64,000 nt of DNA from Acinetobacter sp. SAAs474. GTDB taxonomy: Bacteria; Pseudomonadota; Gammaproteobacteria; Pseudomonadales; Moraxellaceae. The translations under genes and the position numbers were made by a program. Numbering within the stretch: position 1 is the stretch's first letter; each line of letters opens with the position of its first letter. The stretch covers positions 310,001 to 374,000 of the forward strand of contig NZ_CP127915.1 of the NCBI RefSeq assembly GCF_032823475.1. The letters run 5' to 3'. Shown piece after piece: positions 1 through 10,105 of the stretch. The notes under the pieces are model-generated. The model was not told the DNA's origin and ran no database searches. It saw only the letters and a program-made list of their open reading frames with translations.

Positions 1-980
1 CCCACAGGCATAGCAAATGCAATCAATAAAATGACACAACCCAGTAGACAGTAGATAATGGCTAAAGTAACTTTACGCTCTGGACAATTTCGACCTAAAC
101 GATCACATAACATGCCACATAAAATAGTTCCCACTGCACTGGTTAAAATAATCATCGCAGCAACTATACCGGCCTGATCCGTATTCATGGCATAAAAACG
201 GTTTAAATAACTAGGAAGCCAAACAATAATTGTACCGCCTACAAAAAGTTGCAAGCCACTGGCAAAATAGGTTGCAACTACAGATTTACTTGAATAAATA
301 CTTCTTAATGCGCTGGCTGTTGCTGACTGTTTTACATTAACTTTAATAACTTTTGCTTGAGAACCAATTTTTCTTTCTTTGACAATCATGGGATACAGGA
401 GCGCTAAGATCAAACCAAAAATAGCCATGCCAGCAAATGCCCAACGCCAACCAAAATACTCGGCCAACACGCCACCAAGTGCCATCCCCAAAAAAGAACC
501 AAAAATACCACCTGCCATAAAAGCACTGGCCAAAGTTGCACGCATATGTCGTGGAAAAACCGCAACTACCACAGCAATTCCTACGCTACCATATGCAGCT
601 TCACCAACACCAACCAGAAAACGGGCCAGCAACATGTGTCCATAGCTTTGTGCAAGTGCACACCCCAAAGTCGCTAAACTCCAGAGCACTGCCATCAACG
701 TTAAACTTTTAATTTTGCCAAAACGGTCTGCTAAAATAGATAAAGGTAACGTGAGTAAACCCACCATTAAAGCCACAATACCACTGAGTAAACCCAACTG
801 AGCATCGCTTAAAAACCATTCATTTTTAATTAAGGGGAAAACCGCATTTAATACCTGACGTGACATATAATCTGATATTAATAAACCGAATGTTAAGGCA
901 AACACAATCCAAGCATAACGGCGTGGAATACCGATAGATGTGTCTATACCTGCTGTAACAGAATACTGCTGAGTACCCAT
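1..980 (-). CDS. MFS transporter, spinster-like, 3' end outside window
   Basis: This is the N-terminal part (about 326 codons) of a major facilitator superfamily carrier; the gene runs off the left edge. I translated it from the ATG at 980, which has a strong upstream ribosome site (CGGAGGTGGT). The protein begins MGTQQYSVTAG, and the first membrane segment is followed by SDYMSRQVLNAV, a spinster-type DxxxRQ signature. A loop reading ADRFGKIKS after helix 2 is the usual MFS motif A, and RFLVGVGEAAYG matches helix 4. It lies downstream of, and on the same strand as, the keto acid cleavage enzyme, with a 250-base gap. It probably imports or exports the substrate of that group, but the substrate cannot be read from sequence. 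Confidence 0.85.
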   Translation of the reverse strand, partial: MGTQQYSVTAGIDTSIGIPRRYAWIVFALTFGLLISDYMSRQVLNAVFPLIKNEWFLSDAQLGLLSGIVALMVGLLTLPLSILADRFGKIKSLTLMAVLWSLATLGCALAQSYGHMLLARFLVGVGEAAYGSVGIAVVVAVFPRHMRATLASAFMAGGIFGSFLGMALGGVLAEYFGWRWAFAGMAIFGLILALLYPMIVKERKIGSQAKVIKVNVKQSATASALRSIYSSKSVVATYFASGLQLFVGGTIIVWLPSYLNRFYAMNTDQAGIVAAMIILTSAVGTILCGMLCDRLGRNCPERKVTLAIIYCLLGCVILLIAFAMPV

Positions 981-1230
981 ACCACCTCCGTGTACAATTC
1001 ATTATTATTTTATTTTGATCATGCAGATTGATTGATCAGTCATCAGGGATTGCGATACTGTATATTTTGAGAGAATAAGCGACTGAAAAGATGAAGTTAT
1101 TCACCCATCAGTCCCCAATAGAAAATATCGCAGCGTCGCAAAGAATTAGCCTGTGTATCACCATGTCATTGTTTACATGATTAGGCCATGATGCCTGTCA
1201 AAGTTCCTTTTAACTTGGCCAACACGCCTA

Positions 1231-2280
1231 TTAACGTTGCGGTACGCCTTTTTGACCGACTTTACGATTAGGTGCCATACCATTGGCCAATAAGGTAGCG
1301 TCAATGCTATCGTACTGCACACCAATTCGATAAATTTTACGTGCCTCTTGCCCATTCGCGACTTCACGTCCTAATTCATGTGCAATACGAACAGTTTGGC
1401 GAATTTGTTCTACTGATGAAAAACGTCTGCCTTGATGATCAATAATCGTATCTTCATTTCCTACACGAGCATGTAAGCCCATTGCCATCGCAATCGTATT
1501 CAAAGGTAAGACATTTTTTAATAATGATTCTGAAGTTAGAGTACAACCATCAGGTACACGGTGCACAAAATTAAAAAAGTTAAATGGATTTGGCCCATCA
1601 AAACCACCACCAATACCAATCCAAGTCAAATTTAATGGACCTCGATATAAACCTTTACGTACCATTCTCTCTAAGGTTTCCAGACCATGTATACCCGTTA
1701 ATTGAAAGTGAGGTTGAATACCATTTTGCATCAAACGTTTTAAATGTTCAGTTAACCATTCAGGGCCAGCAGGCACAGTCATCTCTGCATAAGCTGCTTG
1801 AATTTCTGGATGTGCCAATGAGGTTCCTTGTAAATATTCTGGATATAACAACTCCATGATATTCATTTGTGTAGTATTGACCGCAACAGTGACTTGATCT
1901 GGTTTTGGTTCTAATTCTGCTAACTTATGTCGAGTATCATCACTTAACCATAAAGCAGCTTCTCCCTCACTTTCAGGGGCAAATGAAATAGATCCACCCA
2001 CCTGGATAATCATGTCTGGGACAGCAGCACGGACTCCAGCAATTAACTCATTAAATTTAGAAAGACGCTTAGAGCCTTTGCCATCTAATTCACGTACATG
2101 TAAATGTAAAACAGAAGCACCAGCTTCATAACAGTCCACTGCTTTTTGAATCTGTTCTTCCATGGTGACGGGAATATCTTCTGGAAAATCTTCAGGCATC
2201 CATTCGGGACCATAAGGTGCAACCGTAATCACTACTTTATCCATATTTTCTGGGTGCAAAGAATCATCAAAGAATTGCAT
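1231..2280 (-). CDS. Beta-keto acid cleavage enzyme (BKACE, DUF849 family)
   Basis: Family members are zinc enzymes that condense a beta-keto acid with acetyl-CoA and release acetoacetate plus a new CoA ester. The protein (349 aa) has the metal-binding HLH pair in GASVLHLHVREL near residue 60 and the C-terminal GLHARVGNEDTI segment typical of the family. The start is set by the ribosome site: AGGAG sits 6 bases before the ATG at 2280, while the ATG at 2286 directly abuts it. It shares a strand with the TauD/TfdA dioxygenase (119-base gap) and the MFS carrier. BKACE substrates vary widely (for example 3-keto-5-aminohexanoate or dehydrocarnitine), so the substrate here is open. Confidence 0.88.
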   Translation of the reverse strand: MQFFDDSLHPENMDKVVITVAPYGPEWMPEDFPEDIPVTMEEQIQKAVDCYEAGASVLHLHVRELDGKGSKRLSKFNELIAGVRAAVPDMIIQVGGSISFAPESEGEAALWLSDDTRHKLAELEPKPDQVTVAVNTTQMNIMELLYPEYLQGTSLAHPEIQAAYAEMTVPAGPEWLTEHLKRLMQNGIQPHFQLTGIHGLETLERMVRKGLYRGPLNLTWIGIGGGFDGPNPFNFFNFVHRVPDGCTLTSESLLKNVLPLNTIAMAMGLHARVGNEDTIIDHQGRRFSSVEQIRQTVRIAHELGREVANGQEARKIYRIGVQYDSIDATLLANGMAPNRKVGQKGVPQR

Positions 2281-2399
2281 ATGCATCTCCTATGCTTTGT
2301 TATAATTCATAAAAAAATAAGTATTTCAATTCATAATCATCAAGGTGCTATTGTGCCTTGTACGATATAAATGGCATTGTGGATGAATAAAAGAGCTGC

Positions 2400-3248
2400 T
2401 TAATATGTTGCACTACCAATAATGCCTGCACGTTCCATTTTGCGATGACAGGCTGGATAGTCCATGACTGCATAATGTTGTGTACTGCGATTATCCCAAA
2501 TGGCAATGCTATTCGGCTTCCAGCGCCAACGAACTTGATATTCAGGAATATAAGCTTGAGTAATCAAATAGCGTAATAATTCCGATGCACCAGGATTGGC
2601 ATCCTGTCCAAAACGAACATTATCTTTGGTATGGAAATTACTAAAGTGTGTGGTAAATGCATTTACATATAATATTTTCTCACCTGTTTCAGGATGAGTA
2701 CGTACTACAGGATGCTCTGCATCTGGAAATTGCGCTTTTAATGCCAAACGTTTTTCAATCGGCATCGTGGCACCAAAACTTGCTTCAATACTATGATAAG
2801 CACGTAATCCAGCAATTTGATCTTTAATATGTTGCGGCAAATTTTCATAAGCCAACACCATATTACTCCACATCGTATCACCACCGACTGGAGGACATTC
2901 AATACAACGTAACACACAACCTAATGGCGGTATTTTTCGCCAACTGGCATCGCTATGCCATGCATTTTCGTAACGATCAACTGGACTATCGGGACTTTTA
3001 TAAATTTGTACCAACCCGCTATGTTCGGGATGACTTCCTACAGCCGGATGATCTTCTAAGGTGCCAAAACGTTCAGCAAATGCAACATGTTGTGCACGAC
3101 TAATCTGTTGATCACGTAAAAATAAAACCCGATATTGCAAAAGATACTGACGTATTTCGGCAAACAAATCATCGTCAGCAATTGCATCTGCGAGATTAAT
3201 ATCACTTAATTCTGCGCCAATATGACAACTTAATGGTTCAACTTGCAT
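2400..3248 (-). CDS. TauD/TfdA family 2-oxoglutarate-dependent dioxygenase
   Basis: A non-heme Fe(II) dioxygenase of 282 aa, close to the length of TauD. The iron ligands are visible as H98 and D100 in NAWHSDASW, with the distal H258 in STQHYAVMDY; an arginine that binds 2-oxoglutarate follows at 269 or 273. AAGGA lies 7-8 bases before the ATG at 3248, which is preferred over an upstream in-frame TTG at 3263. It begins 30 bases after the quinone oxidoreductase and is probably cotranscribed with it. TauD releases sulfite from taurine, and relatives attack many carboxylates, aryloxy acids and sulfonates. No sulfonate transport genes are nearby, so a taurine role is not supported. Confidence 0.88.
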   Translation of the reverse strand: MQVEPLSCHIGAELSDINLADAIADDDLFAEIRQYLLQYRVLFLRDQQISRAQHVAFAERFGTLEDHPAVGSHPEHSGLVQIYKSPDSPVDRYENAWHSDASWRKIPPLGCVLRCIECPPVGGDTMWSNMVLAYENLPQHIKDQIAGLRAYHSIEASFGATMPIEKRLALKAQFPDAEHPVVRTHPETGEKILYVNAFTTHFSNFHTKDNVRFGQDANPGASELLRYLITQAYIPEYQVRWRWKPNSIAIWDNRSTQHYAVMDYPACHRKMERAGIIGSATY

Positions 3249-3278
3249 AAGAAATCCTTTCAAATTACAAATTTTTAT

Positions 3279-4265
3279 TTAGATCACAAAAATCGATGAT
3301 CCCGTGGTTTTACGAGTTTCCAAATCATGATGTGCCTGCACAGCATCCTGTAATTGATAGCGCTGATGAATTTCAATCTTGATGCGACCATGTCGAACAT
3401 GATCAAATAATTCATTAATGAGTTGTTGTTTTTCAACGGGGTCAGCAATATAGTCAGCCAAAGCAGGACGAGTCAAATATAACGAACCTTTCATGGCCAA
3501 CATCACGGGATTAAACTCAGGAATTGGACCCGATGCTGTACCTAAACACACCATTAATCCACGTCGCTGCAATGAATCTAAAGAAGAGATAAAGGTATTT
3601 TTACCGACACTATCAAATACAACATTGACCCCAACACCTCCCGTCAACTCACGTACACGTAATGCAACATCTTCATCACTATAATTAATGACATGATCAC
3701 AACCATGTGCACGTGCAACCGCTGCTTTTTCAGCTGAAGATGTAGTACCAATAACATTGAGTCCGAGTAGCTTTGCCCATTGCGAAACAATCAAACCCAC
3801 ACCACCCGCTGCGGCATGTAATAAAATCGTATCACCAGCTTTAAAATCATAAATACGACGCATGAGATATGCCGCAGTTAAACCACGCATGGTCATTGCC
3901 GCAGCCACTTCACAGGAAATTTCATCAGGTAATTTGATCAATACATTGGCATCAATGAGTCGTGCTGTACTGTATGCCCCCAAAGTATCTAAAAAACCGG
4001 TATAGGTCACTCGATCACCGATCTTTACATGCTCTACGCCCTCACCTACCGCCTCGACAATCCCAGCTGCTTCAGTTCCAATACCATTTGGATAAGTAAT
4101 TGGGTAAGTACCATTGCGAAAATAAGTATCTGCATAATTTAAACCGACAGCGACATGACGTAAACGCACTTGTCCGACACCTGGTTCACCAACATAAATT
4201 TCTTCATACTGCATCACTTCTGGTTTACCAGTTTGGTAAAATTTTATTGCTTGATTGGTCTGCAT
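3279..4265 (-). CDS. Zinc-free NADPH:quinone oxidoreductase (QOR-type medium-chain reductase)
   Basis: A 328-aa medium-chain dehydrogenase/reductase. The GroES-like N-terminal half includes GLNYADTYFRNGTY, and the Rossmann half carries LLHAAAGGVGLIVSQWAKLLG, which binds NADPH. The cysteine and histidine zinc ligands of alcohol dehydrogenases are absent, as expected for QorA-like enzymes. These reduce quinones or enones by one or two electrons in the cytoplasm. It is the first gene of the minus-strand group that continues with the dioxygenase and BKACE. The ATG at 4265 is preceded by a modest GGGA-type site. In this setting it may process a pathway intermediate rather than act as a general quinone reductase; that is inference. 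Confidence 0.87.
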   Translation of the reverse strand: MQTNQAIKFYQTGKPEVMQYEEIYVGEPGVGQVRLRHVAVGLNYADTYFRNGTYPITYPNGIGTEAAGIVEAVGEGVEHVKIGDRVTYTGFLDTLGAYSTARLIDANVLIKLPDEISCEVAAAMTMRGLTAAYLMRRIYDFKAGDTILLHAAAGGVGLIVSQWAKLLGLNVIGTTSSAEKAAVARAHGCDHVINYSDEDVALRVRELTGGVGVNVVFDSVGKNTFISSLDSLQRRGLMVCLGTASGPIPEFNPVMLAMKGSLYLTRPALADYIADPVEKQQLINELFDHVRHGRIKIEIHQRYQLQDAVQAHHDLETRKTTGSSIFVI

Positions 4266-4608
4266 TGTTTTCTATCCCTATCATTAGATTCAATATCCAT
4301 CAGCACTTATACAAAACTACACCAATCAGGAAATGAGTCACTTTTCTTAAAGTGACACCTATTTATCTTTATATGACAAAGAAATAGGCTGCTATAAAAC
4401 TTAACAAGATTAAATTCTAATTCTCTTAAAAAAATAGGCCGATGCAAGAATAATGGTTACTAACCATCTTCTTACATCAGCCTATATACACTGTGTAATA
4501 TCGTCAGTTTACTCAATGCCTATATTTCGGATCAGTGTAAACCTTATCTGTATCAGATCCTTATGATTACAATATCTCCAATATCAATCACTGTATCAAA
4601 TAAGTCAT
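4266..4608. other. Intergenic region between prc and the quinone oxidoreductase gene
   Basis: This gap holds the prc terminator (4428-4485) and, between it and 4265, the presumed promoter of the catabolic group. No open frame with a ribosome site was seen. Confidence 0.6.
4428..4485 (-). terminator. Long hairpin terminator after prc
   Basis: Two arms beginning ATAGGC and ending near TGGTTA pair over about 24 positions with a few mismatches. On the minus strand the hairpin is followed directly by a run of seven T. It lies about 120 bases past the prc stop codon. The stem is much longer than a usual intrinsic terminator. Confidence 0.8.
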
Positions 4609-6819
4609 TCAATTTTTAGGTGTTACATGTGTCGATTTATCTTTTTGTAATTGAGCATAGTCAAATAAAACATTAGCAGCTTCTGTAACAAAGGTCTCCT
4701 CTTCAGGCAGTGCTGGACGCTGTGATGCTTTCATTTTAGCTCTAGATTCAGCGAGGGCATCTAAAGAGGCTTGATAACTTTCCCAATTGGCATAAGGTGC
4801 TAGACCTGTCGCTTGACGACGTAAATTCTCGGCATCTAATGTTTTTTGTTCCAAGGCCTTCAGTTCAGCTTTACGTTGAGTGATATCCAAGACCGTGGTT
4901 TTTTTCGCTTCAGCTTCCTTCATAATATCAGTACGTTTTTGCAGATATTTAAACTGTGGATCGTTGCTCACACGTTGCTGAGATTGTGCATTGAGTTTAG
5001 GCAGATAAGGTTGAATGACACCTTCTCGCTTAAAAGGTGCTGTTGGAATAGTATCCCATTTTAAAGCATTTTTTGACTTACGCTCACCAAAGCTCTCATT
5101 ATAGATATCGACTAACTTAATATCGGGTACAACACCTTTATTTTGCGTACTGCCACCGGTAATACGATAAAATTTACGCTGGGTAAGCGTTGCTTGACCA
5201 TGCGCCAAGTTATCGAGTTGAACTTGCGCAGTACCTTTACCCGTGGTTGTACTCCCAATCACAATACCGCGTTCATAATCTTGAATTGCTGCGGAGTAAA
5301 TTTCACTGGCAGAGGCCGAAGCTAAATTAACCAATACCGCTAATGGTCCTGCATAGGTTTGATTATTATCATTATTATCTTCAAATACAGTGACATTACC
5401 ATTACCATCTCGAATCTGTACAACAGGTCCAGATTTGATCACCTGTCCGATCATTTTGGATACTTCTTCCAATGAGCCACCAGGATTGTTGCGCAAATCA
5501 ATGATAATGCCATCAACATGTTCTGCAGATAACTGTTTTAATGCATTATTCGTATCTTCAGCTACCGAACGATATTCAGTACCTTCTCGACGCGCACGAT
5601 AATTTAAGTAAAACGATGGTATTTCAATCACACCATACTTATAGGTATGACCATTACGCTGAATATCAACTGTACGTGAACGTACGCCAGCATCTTCTTC
5701 TTGAATAATGTCACGTGTTAAGGTTACATTGCGTGCCTGACTCATCGGTGCACCCGCACCCAATAACCGTAAAGTCACTTTAGTGCCTCGTTTACCACGA
5801 ATCAAACCCACGATTTCATTACTGGACCAGCCAATAACATCCACCATTTTATCGCCATCTTGTGCAACCCCAATAATGCGATCACCAGATTTAATCATAC
5901 CTGATTTACTGGCTGGCCCACCCTCTACAATCGTTTCAATTTTGGTGTAATCTTCATTACCACGTTCTGGACGAATCGATACCCCAATACCTTCTAACTG
6001 TAAGGTCGTTTGGCGATTCAGTTCCATTGCATCTACAGGCGGAAAATAGTTACTGTGTGGATCATAGGTTAATGTCATCGCATTCAGTATTTTATCTAAC
6101 ACATCATCGCTTTTTAGACGATTAATACGTTCCAATTGTCGCATATAGCGCTTGGTCAGTGTTTGTACTGGTGTTAAATCTTCTGGTCCTGCTAAATTTT
6201 GCCCATTAGCAAGTGATGGATTATCTTTTAATGCCTGCTGCTTGGCCTGTTCTTCTTCTTTGTTAATTGTTAGGTTGATTAATTGAGAAACCAGCATTTT
6301 ATTCCAGTACGCATGCTGTTCAGCCTCTGTCGTAAAATAAGGGGCTTTTTCTCGATCTGTTTGAATCGTCACATTAGGCTGATTTAAGTTTTGTGGTTTT
6401 TTTAATTCTGCCAACATATATTCATAAAACTGTTTTAAACGCTTACGATATTGCTCATGAATCTGATAGGGTGCCGATAAGTTACCCGCTTTTAATGCAG
6501 CACCCAAGGTTGAACCATACTGTTTTTGATAATTTGCGACTTCTGGTGCAAGGAATAACGTATGTTCAGGATCTAAACTATCTAGATAAAAATCTAGAAT
6601 ACGCTTTGAGGTATCGGCATCTAGACGCTGATTTAAATAATGTTGTCGATCAACTAAAGTTGCCAATTGACGTGAAACAAGAGCTTGTTCTTGTGTTGGA
6701 ATAATAGTCTTATTTTCTGCGACTATATCAGTGGCGGCAATAGCCTCATTAATTGCATGAGTAAAAAATAAGCCACCCGTAGCAATTGCAACAGCGCAAG
6801 CGATTGTTTGAAGTTTCAT
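4609..6819 (-). CDS. prc: Carboxy-terminal processing protease Prc (tail-specific protease)
   Basis: A periplasmic serine protease that trims or degrades proteins from their C-termini, acting on cell-wall enzymes and lipoproteins in other gammaproteobacteria. The chosen ATG at 6819 gives 736 aa and opens with a signal peptide (MKLQTIACAVAIATGG). An upstream TTG would bury it behind 24 hydrophilic residues. A PDZ domain begins near LEGIGVSIRPER (about residue 275). The catalytic core shows NNPGGSLEEV, the serine in SASASEIYSAA near residue 503, and the lysine in TGKGTAQ near residue 528. A C-terminal DUF3340-like region follows. The gene is divergent from nagZ and ends in a strong hairpin. Confidence 0.95.
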   Translation of the reverse strand: MKLQTIACAVAIATGGLFFTHAINEAIAATDIVAENKTIIPTQEQALVSRQLATLVDRQHYLNQRLDADTSKRILDFYLDSLDPEHTLFLAPEVANYQKQYGSTLGAALKAGNLSAPYQIHEQYRKRLKQFYEYMLAELKKPQNLNQPNVTIQTDREKAPYFTTEAEQHAYWNKMLVSQLINLTINKEEEQAKQQALKDNPSLANGQNLAGPEDLTPVQTLTKRYMRQLERINRLKSDDVLDKILNAMTLTYDPHSNYFPPVDAMELNRQTTLQLEGIGVSIRPERGNEDYTKIETIVEGGPASKSGMIKSGDRIIGVAQDGDKMVDVIGWSSNEIVGLIRGKRGTKVTLRLLGAGAPMSQARNVTLTRDIIQEEDAGVRSRTVDIQRNGHTYKYGVIEIPSFYLNYRARREGTEYRSVAEDTNNALKQLSAEHVDGIIIDLRNNPGGSLEEVSKMIGQVIKSGPVVQIRDGNGNVTVFEDNNDNNQTYAGPLAVLVNLASASASEIYSAAIQDYERGIVIGSTTTGKGTAQVQLDNLAHGQATLTQRKFYRITGGSTQNKGVVPDIKLVDIYNESFGERKSKNALKWDTIPTAPFKREGVIQPYLPKLNAQSQQRVSNDPQFKYLQKRTDIMKEAEAKKTTVLDITQRKAELKALEQKTLDAENLRRQATGLAPYANWESYQASLDALAESRAKMKASQRPALPEEETFVTEAANVLFDYAQLQKDKSTHVTPKN

Positions 6820-7013
6820 AGATAATTCTGTATTCCTTGGTATTTGACCAATTTTCATGTTGTTATTTGCAATGAATGATAACATTTTCAAAGCGAAAAC
6901 AACCGCATTGGATGAATCGTATTAGTTTTATCATATTCTATGCTGACAAAATGTAGCAAATGATTGCAAAATATAGTTATTGTTTTAATTAAAATTTAAA
7001 TTTGGATACATAT

Positions 7014-8036
7014 ATGATTGGCGCACTCATGCTCGATATCGCGGGTACAACGCTTACACAAGAAGATATTCAACTATTACAAGCGCCTCAAGTTGGAGGC
7101 GTCATTTTATTTGCACGTAATATTGAGTCTCCAGCTCAAGTACGTCAACTTACAGACCATATACGTCAAATTCGTCCAGAAATTTTAATTGCTGTTGATC
7201 AAGAAGGTGGACGTGTTCAGCGTTTAAAACAAGGTTTTACCTTATTGCCTGCAATGGGAAGATTTGGTGAACTATATCAAACGGAACCACTAAAAGCACT
7301 TGATTTAGCAGAGCAATGTGGCTGGTTGATGGCCACAGAAGTTCTGGCTGTAGGAATTGATTTTAGCTTTGCACCTGTATTGGACCTTAATCATATTAGT
7401 GATGTGATTGGTGATCGAAGCTTTGCCACTACAATTGATGCCATCATTCCATTGGCCAATGCCTTTTTAACAGGCATGAAAGCTGCAGGAATGGCCACAA
7501 CAGGTAAACATTTTCCAGGTCATGGCTCAGTAAAGGCAGATTCACATATTGCGGCGGCCATTGATTCTCGTCCTTTGACAGAAATTCAAGCCCAAGATAT
7601 GCAAACCTTTATTCAATTACAACCGCAATTAGATGCCTTAATGCCTGCACATGTCATTTATGACCAAGTTGATGCACATCCAGCAGGTTTTTCAAAATTC
7701 TGGTTACAAAAAATACTCCGCCAAGAATTAAAATTTGATGGTGTCTTATTTTCAGATGATTTAAGTATGCAGGCAGCAGGCATTGCTGGTGATGCAGGCG
7801 CACGTATTTTAGCAGCACTCAATGCTGGCTGTGATATGGGCTTAGTATGTAATGATCGAGAAGCTCAGCTGCTTGCACTCAATGCGATTGAAAACCAACC
7901 TCACCCCAACCAGCAACGCCTAGAACGTATGCGTGGCAAAATTCCTCATCTAGATATTGGCGATTGTTTAGATTTAGGTGAAAAATGGCAACATGTCCGT
8001 GACATCATCAGTGCCTTTAGAGCGTCCCAAGCCTAA
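7014..8036 (+). CDS. nagZ: Beta-N-acetylhexosaminidase NagZ
   Basis: A cytoplasmic glycoside hydrolase family 3 enzyme of peptidoglycan recycling that releases GlcNAc from GlcNAc-anhydromuropeptides. The 340-aa protein has the family signature KHFPGHG at residues 165-171, the catalytic loop after it (K174 to H178), and the nucleophile region LFSDDLSM near residue 248. I use the ATG at 7014 (MIGALMLDIAG) and not an in-frame TTG at 7002; a weak GGA lies 8 bases upstream. In bacteria with inducible AmpC, NagZ products act as the inducing signal. It is divergent from prc, another cell-wall linked gene. Confidence 0.95.
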   Translation: MIGALMLDIAGTTLTQEDIQLLQAPQVGGVILFARNIESPAQVRQLTDHIRQIRPEILIAVDQEGGRVQRLKQGFTLLPAMGRFGELYQTEPLKALDLAEQCGWLMATEVLAVGIDFSFAPVLDLNHISDVIGDRSFATTIDAIIPLANAFLTGMKAAGMATTGKHFPGHGSVKADSHIAAAIDSRPLTEIQAQDMQTFIQLQPQLDALMPAHVIYDQVDAHPAGFSKFWLQKILRQELKFDGVLFSDDLSMQAAGIAGDAGARILAALNAGCDMGLVCNDREAQLLALNAIENQPHPNQQRLERMRGKIPHLDIGDCLDLGEKWQHVRDIISAFRASQA

Positions 8037-8051
8037 ATATCTATAGATCAC

Positions 8052-8085
8052 ACTGTCTGCTTTATCGATGGTAACAGCAGGCAGT
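8052..8085 (+). terminator. Possible hairpin after nagZ
   Basis: Ten-base arms ACTGTCTGCT and AGCAGGCAGT pair with one mismatch around a 14-base loop, 15 bases after the nagZ stop. Only three T follow, so intrinsic termination is uncertain. Confidence 0.35.
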
Positions 8086-8268
8086 TTGATCGATTAGAAG
8101 ATAATGCTCCATAGCAAATATCTAATTCAACCATTTAGAAACCTAATTCAGTTGATCTATCGCGTTACTTCATGCTGTTGTTTTTGACTTTTTTAAAATT
8201 TGAGGCTTCATTGTCTATGCATAGACTGTTAATATCCTTGATGAACATTTCTAAGTGATCAAACCGCG

Positions 8269-9537
8269 ATGCAAGAATCTATTCAACAATATATGCAAAC
8301 GGTAGGACAACAAGCACGCCAAGCAGCAAGTGTTTTGGCTAGTGCTTCTACCCAAACTAAAAACAATGCCTTATCTGCAATTTATTCGGCATTAAAAGCC
8401 AATGAAAATGCAATTTTAGCGGCAAATCAAATTGATATGGACAAGGCACATCTCAATCAACTCGATAGTGCTTTACTTGATCGCTTAGAACTCAACCCCA
8501 AACGCTTCCAAGCCATGCTAGATGGTTTACAAGATGTTATTGCTCTTACTGATCCAATTGGAGAGATTACTGATTTAGCCTATCGCCCATCTGGAATCCA
8601 ACTGGGTAAAATGCGTGTCCCGCTTGGTGTCATTGGTATGATTTATGAATCACGCCCAAATGTTACTCTTGAAGCAGCATCATTAGCGATTAAATCAGGT
8701 AATGCCATTATTTTACGTGGTGGTTCAGAGGCATTAGCATCAAACCAAGCCATTGCACAAGCAATACAACAGGGCTTAAAACATGCAGCACTACCTGAGA
8801 CAGTGGTACAAGTGATTAATACCACCGACCGCGCCGCAGTCGGACAATTAATCACACTTTCTGACTATGTCGATGTGATTATTCCGCGTGGTGGTAAAGG
8901 ACTGATCGAACGTATTACACAAGATGCACGTATTCCTGTGATTAAACATCTCGATGGCAATTGTCATGTTTTTGTTGAAGCACAAGCTGATTTAAACAAA
9001 GCATTAGCGATTGCACTCAATGCCAAAACCCATCGTTATGGTGTATGTAATGCAATGGAAACATTGCTGGTTGATCAAGAAATTGCTCAGATTTTTCTAC
9101 CGCAAGTAGCCGCTTTATATGCAGAAAAACAAGTTGAACTGCGTGGCTGTCCAGTAACACAAGCCATTTTAGTGGATCAATCCGTTAAAGCGGCAACAGA
9201 ACAAGACTGGTATGAAGAATATTTAGGACCAACTCTCGCGATTAAAGTGGTTGCAGGCATAGATGAAGCAATTGCGCATATCAATCAATACGGCTCACAT
9301 CATACCGATGCCATCATCACCGAAAACTTTAATCTGGCGCGTCAATTTTTAGCACGTATCGATTCTAGTTCAGTGATGATTAATGCATCAACCCGTTTTG
9401 CTGATGGCTTTGAATATGGTTTAGGTGCCGAAATTGGTATTTCGACCGATAAAATTCATGCACGTGGTCCAGTGGGTCTGGAAGGACTTACATCACAAAA
9501 ATGGATTGTATTTGGTGATGGACAAATTCGTCAATAA
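8269..9537 (+). CDS. proA: Gamma-glutamyl phosphate reductase
   Basis: This enzyme makes glutamate-5-semialdehyde from gamma-glutamyl phosphate with NADPH, the second step of proline synthesis. The 422-aa length is standard for ProA. Aldehyde dehydrogenase-type features include [17 protein letters not shown] in the cofactor domain, [11 protein letters not shown], and the catalytic cysteine in [13 protein letters not shown]. The C-terminal ALDH-like segment [13 protein letters not shown] is also present. It stands alone here; proB is not adjacent. The ATG at 8269 has only a weak AAGTGA-like site, but it matches the family N-terminus. Confidence 0.95.
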   Translation: MQESIQQYMQTVGQQARQAASVLASASTQTKNNALSAIYSALKANENAILAANQIDMDKAHLNQLDSALLDRLELNPKRFQAMLDGLQDVIALTDPIGEITDLAYRPSGIQLGKMRVPLGVIGMIYESRPNVTLEAASLAIKSGNAIILRGGSEALASNQAIAQAIQQGLKHAALPETVVQVINTTDRAAVGQLITLSDYVDVIIPRGGKGLIERITQDARIPVIKHLDGNCHVFVEAQADLNKALAIALNAKTHRYGVCNAMETLLVDQEIAQIFLPQVAALYAEKQVELRGCPVTQAILVDQSVKAATEQDWYEEYLGPTLAIKVVAGIDEAIAHINQYGSHHTDAIITENFNLARQFLARIDSSSVMINASTRFADGFEYGLGAEIGISTDKIHARGPVGLEGLTSQKWIVFGDGQIRQ

Positions 9538-9553
9538 TGTGATAACCGATCAC

Positions 9554-9584
9554 AGCAGAACCACACGGATCCAGTGATTCTGCT
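9554..9584 (+). terminator. Possible hairpin after proA
   Basis: Arms AGCAGAACCAC and GTGATTCTGCT pair with one mismatch about 16 bases after the proA stop. The T-rich stretch after it is broken, so the call is tentative. Confidence 0.4.
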
Positions 9585-10105
9585 CCATATCTATTTTGCA
9601 ATTCAGTAATATCAGATATTTTTAAGTTCGACTATGCTGTGGTATGCAACAGTATGGTCTATTTGCAGCATATATTTTAATTGCATCATCATGCTGCTGG
9701 CATACTTTAGCCACCTCAAAGCCTATCACCATCCACAAAATATCATCTTTATTTTAGGTTCACTTAAACAATCATTAAATAAGATGGCAGTTAAAAAAAT
9801 AATTTCATATATCAAATTATTGTTATACATGTATTTTTAGATATAAATTCTCATTTTAAACGTCATACCAGTTTTTAATTCTCATAAATTGTTATAAAAA
9901 TAATATAGATTTTAAATTTAATTTATTATATTGATATAGAACAAATACAGCAATTGGCCTGACTGACTGCAACATTTAATTAATAAATGAAAACTATCAA
10001 CTGATAAATTTTAATTATTATCGTCATTTTAGTCGATTGTGCTTAAGTCTAATCTCCTAAAGTCTATCTAGGAGGATAAAAAATCTCATGATAAAACATA
10101 TACTA

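Noticed and set aside
1029..1042. TGATTGATCAGTCA palindrome upstream of the MFS gene
   Set aside because: Short and imperfect (12 of 14), with no promoter elements to anchor it; such patterns are expected by chance in AT-rich DNA.
9634..9840. 68-codon hydrophobic frame between proA and ackA
   Set aside because: No ribosome site, very AT-rich composition, and no recognisable family; hydrophobic frames arise easily in such DNA.
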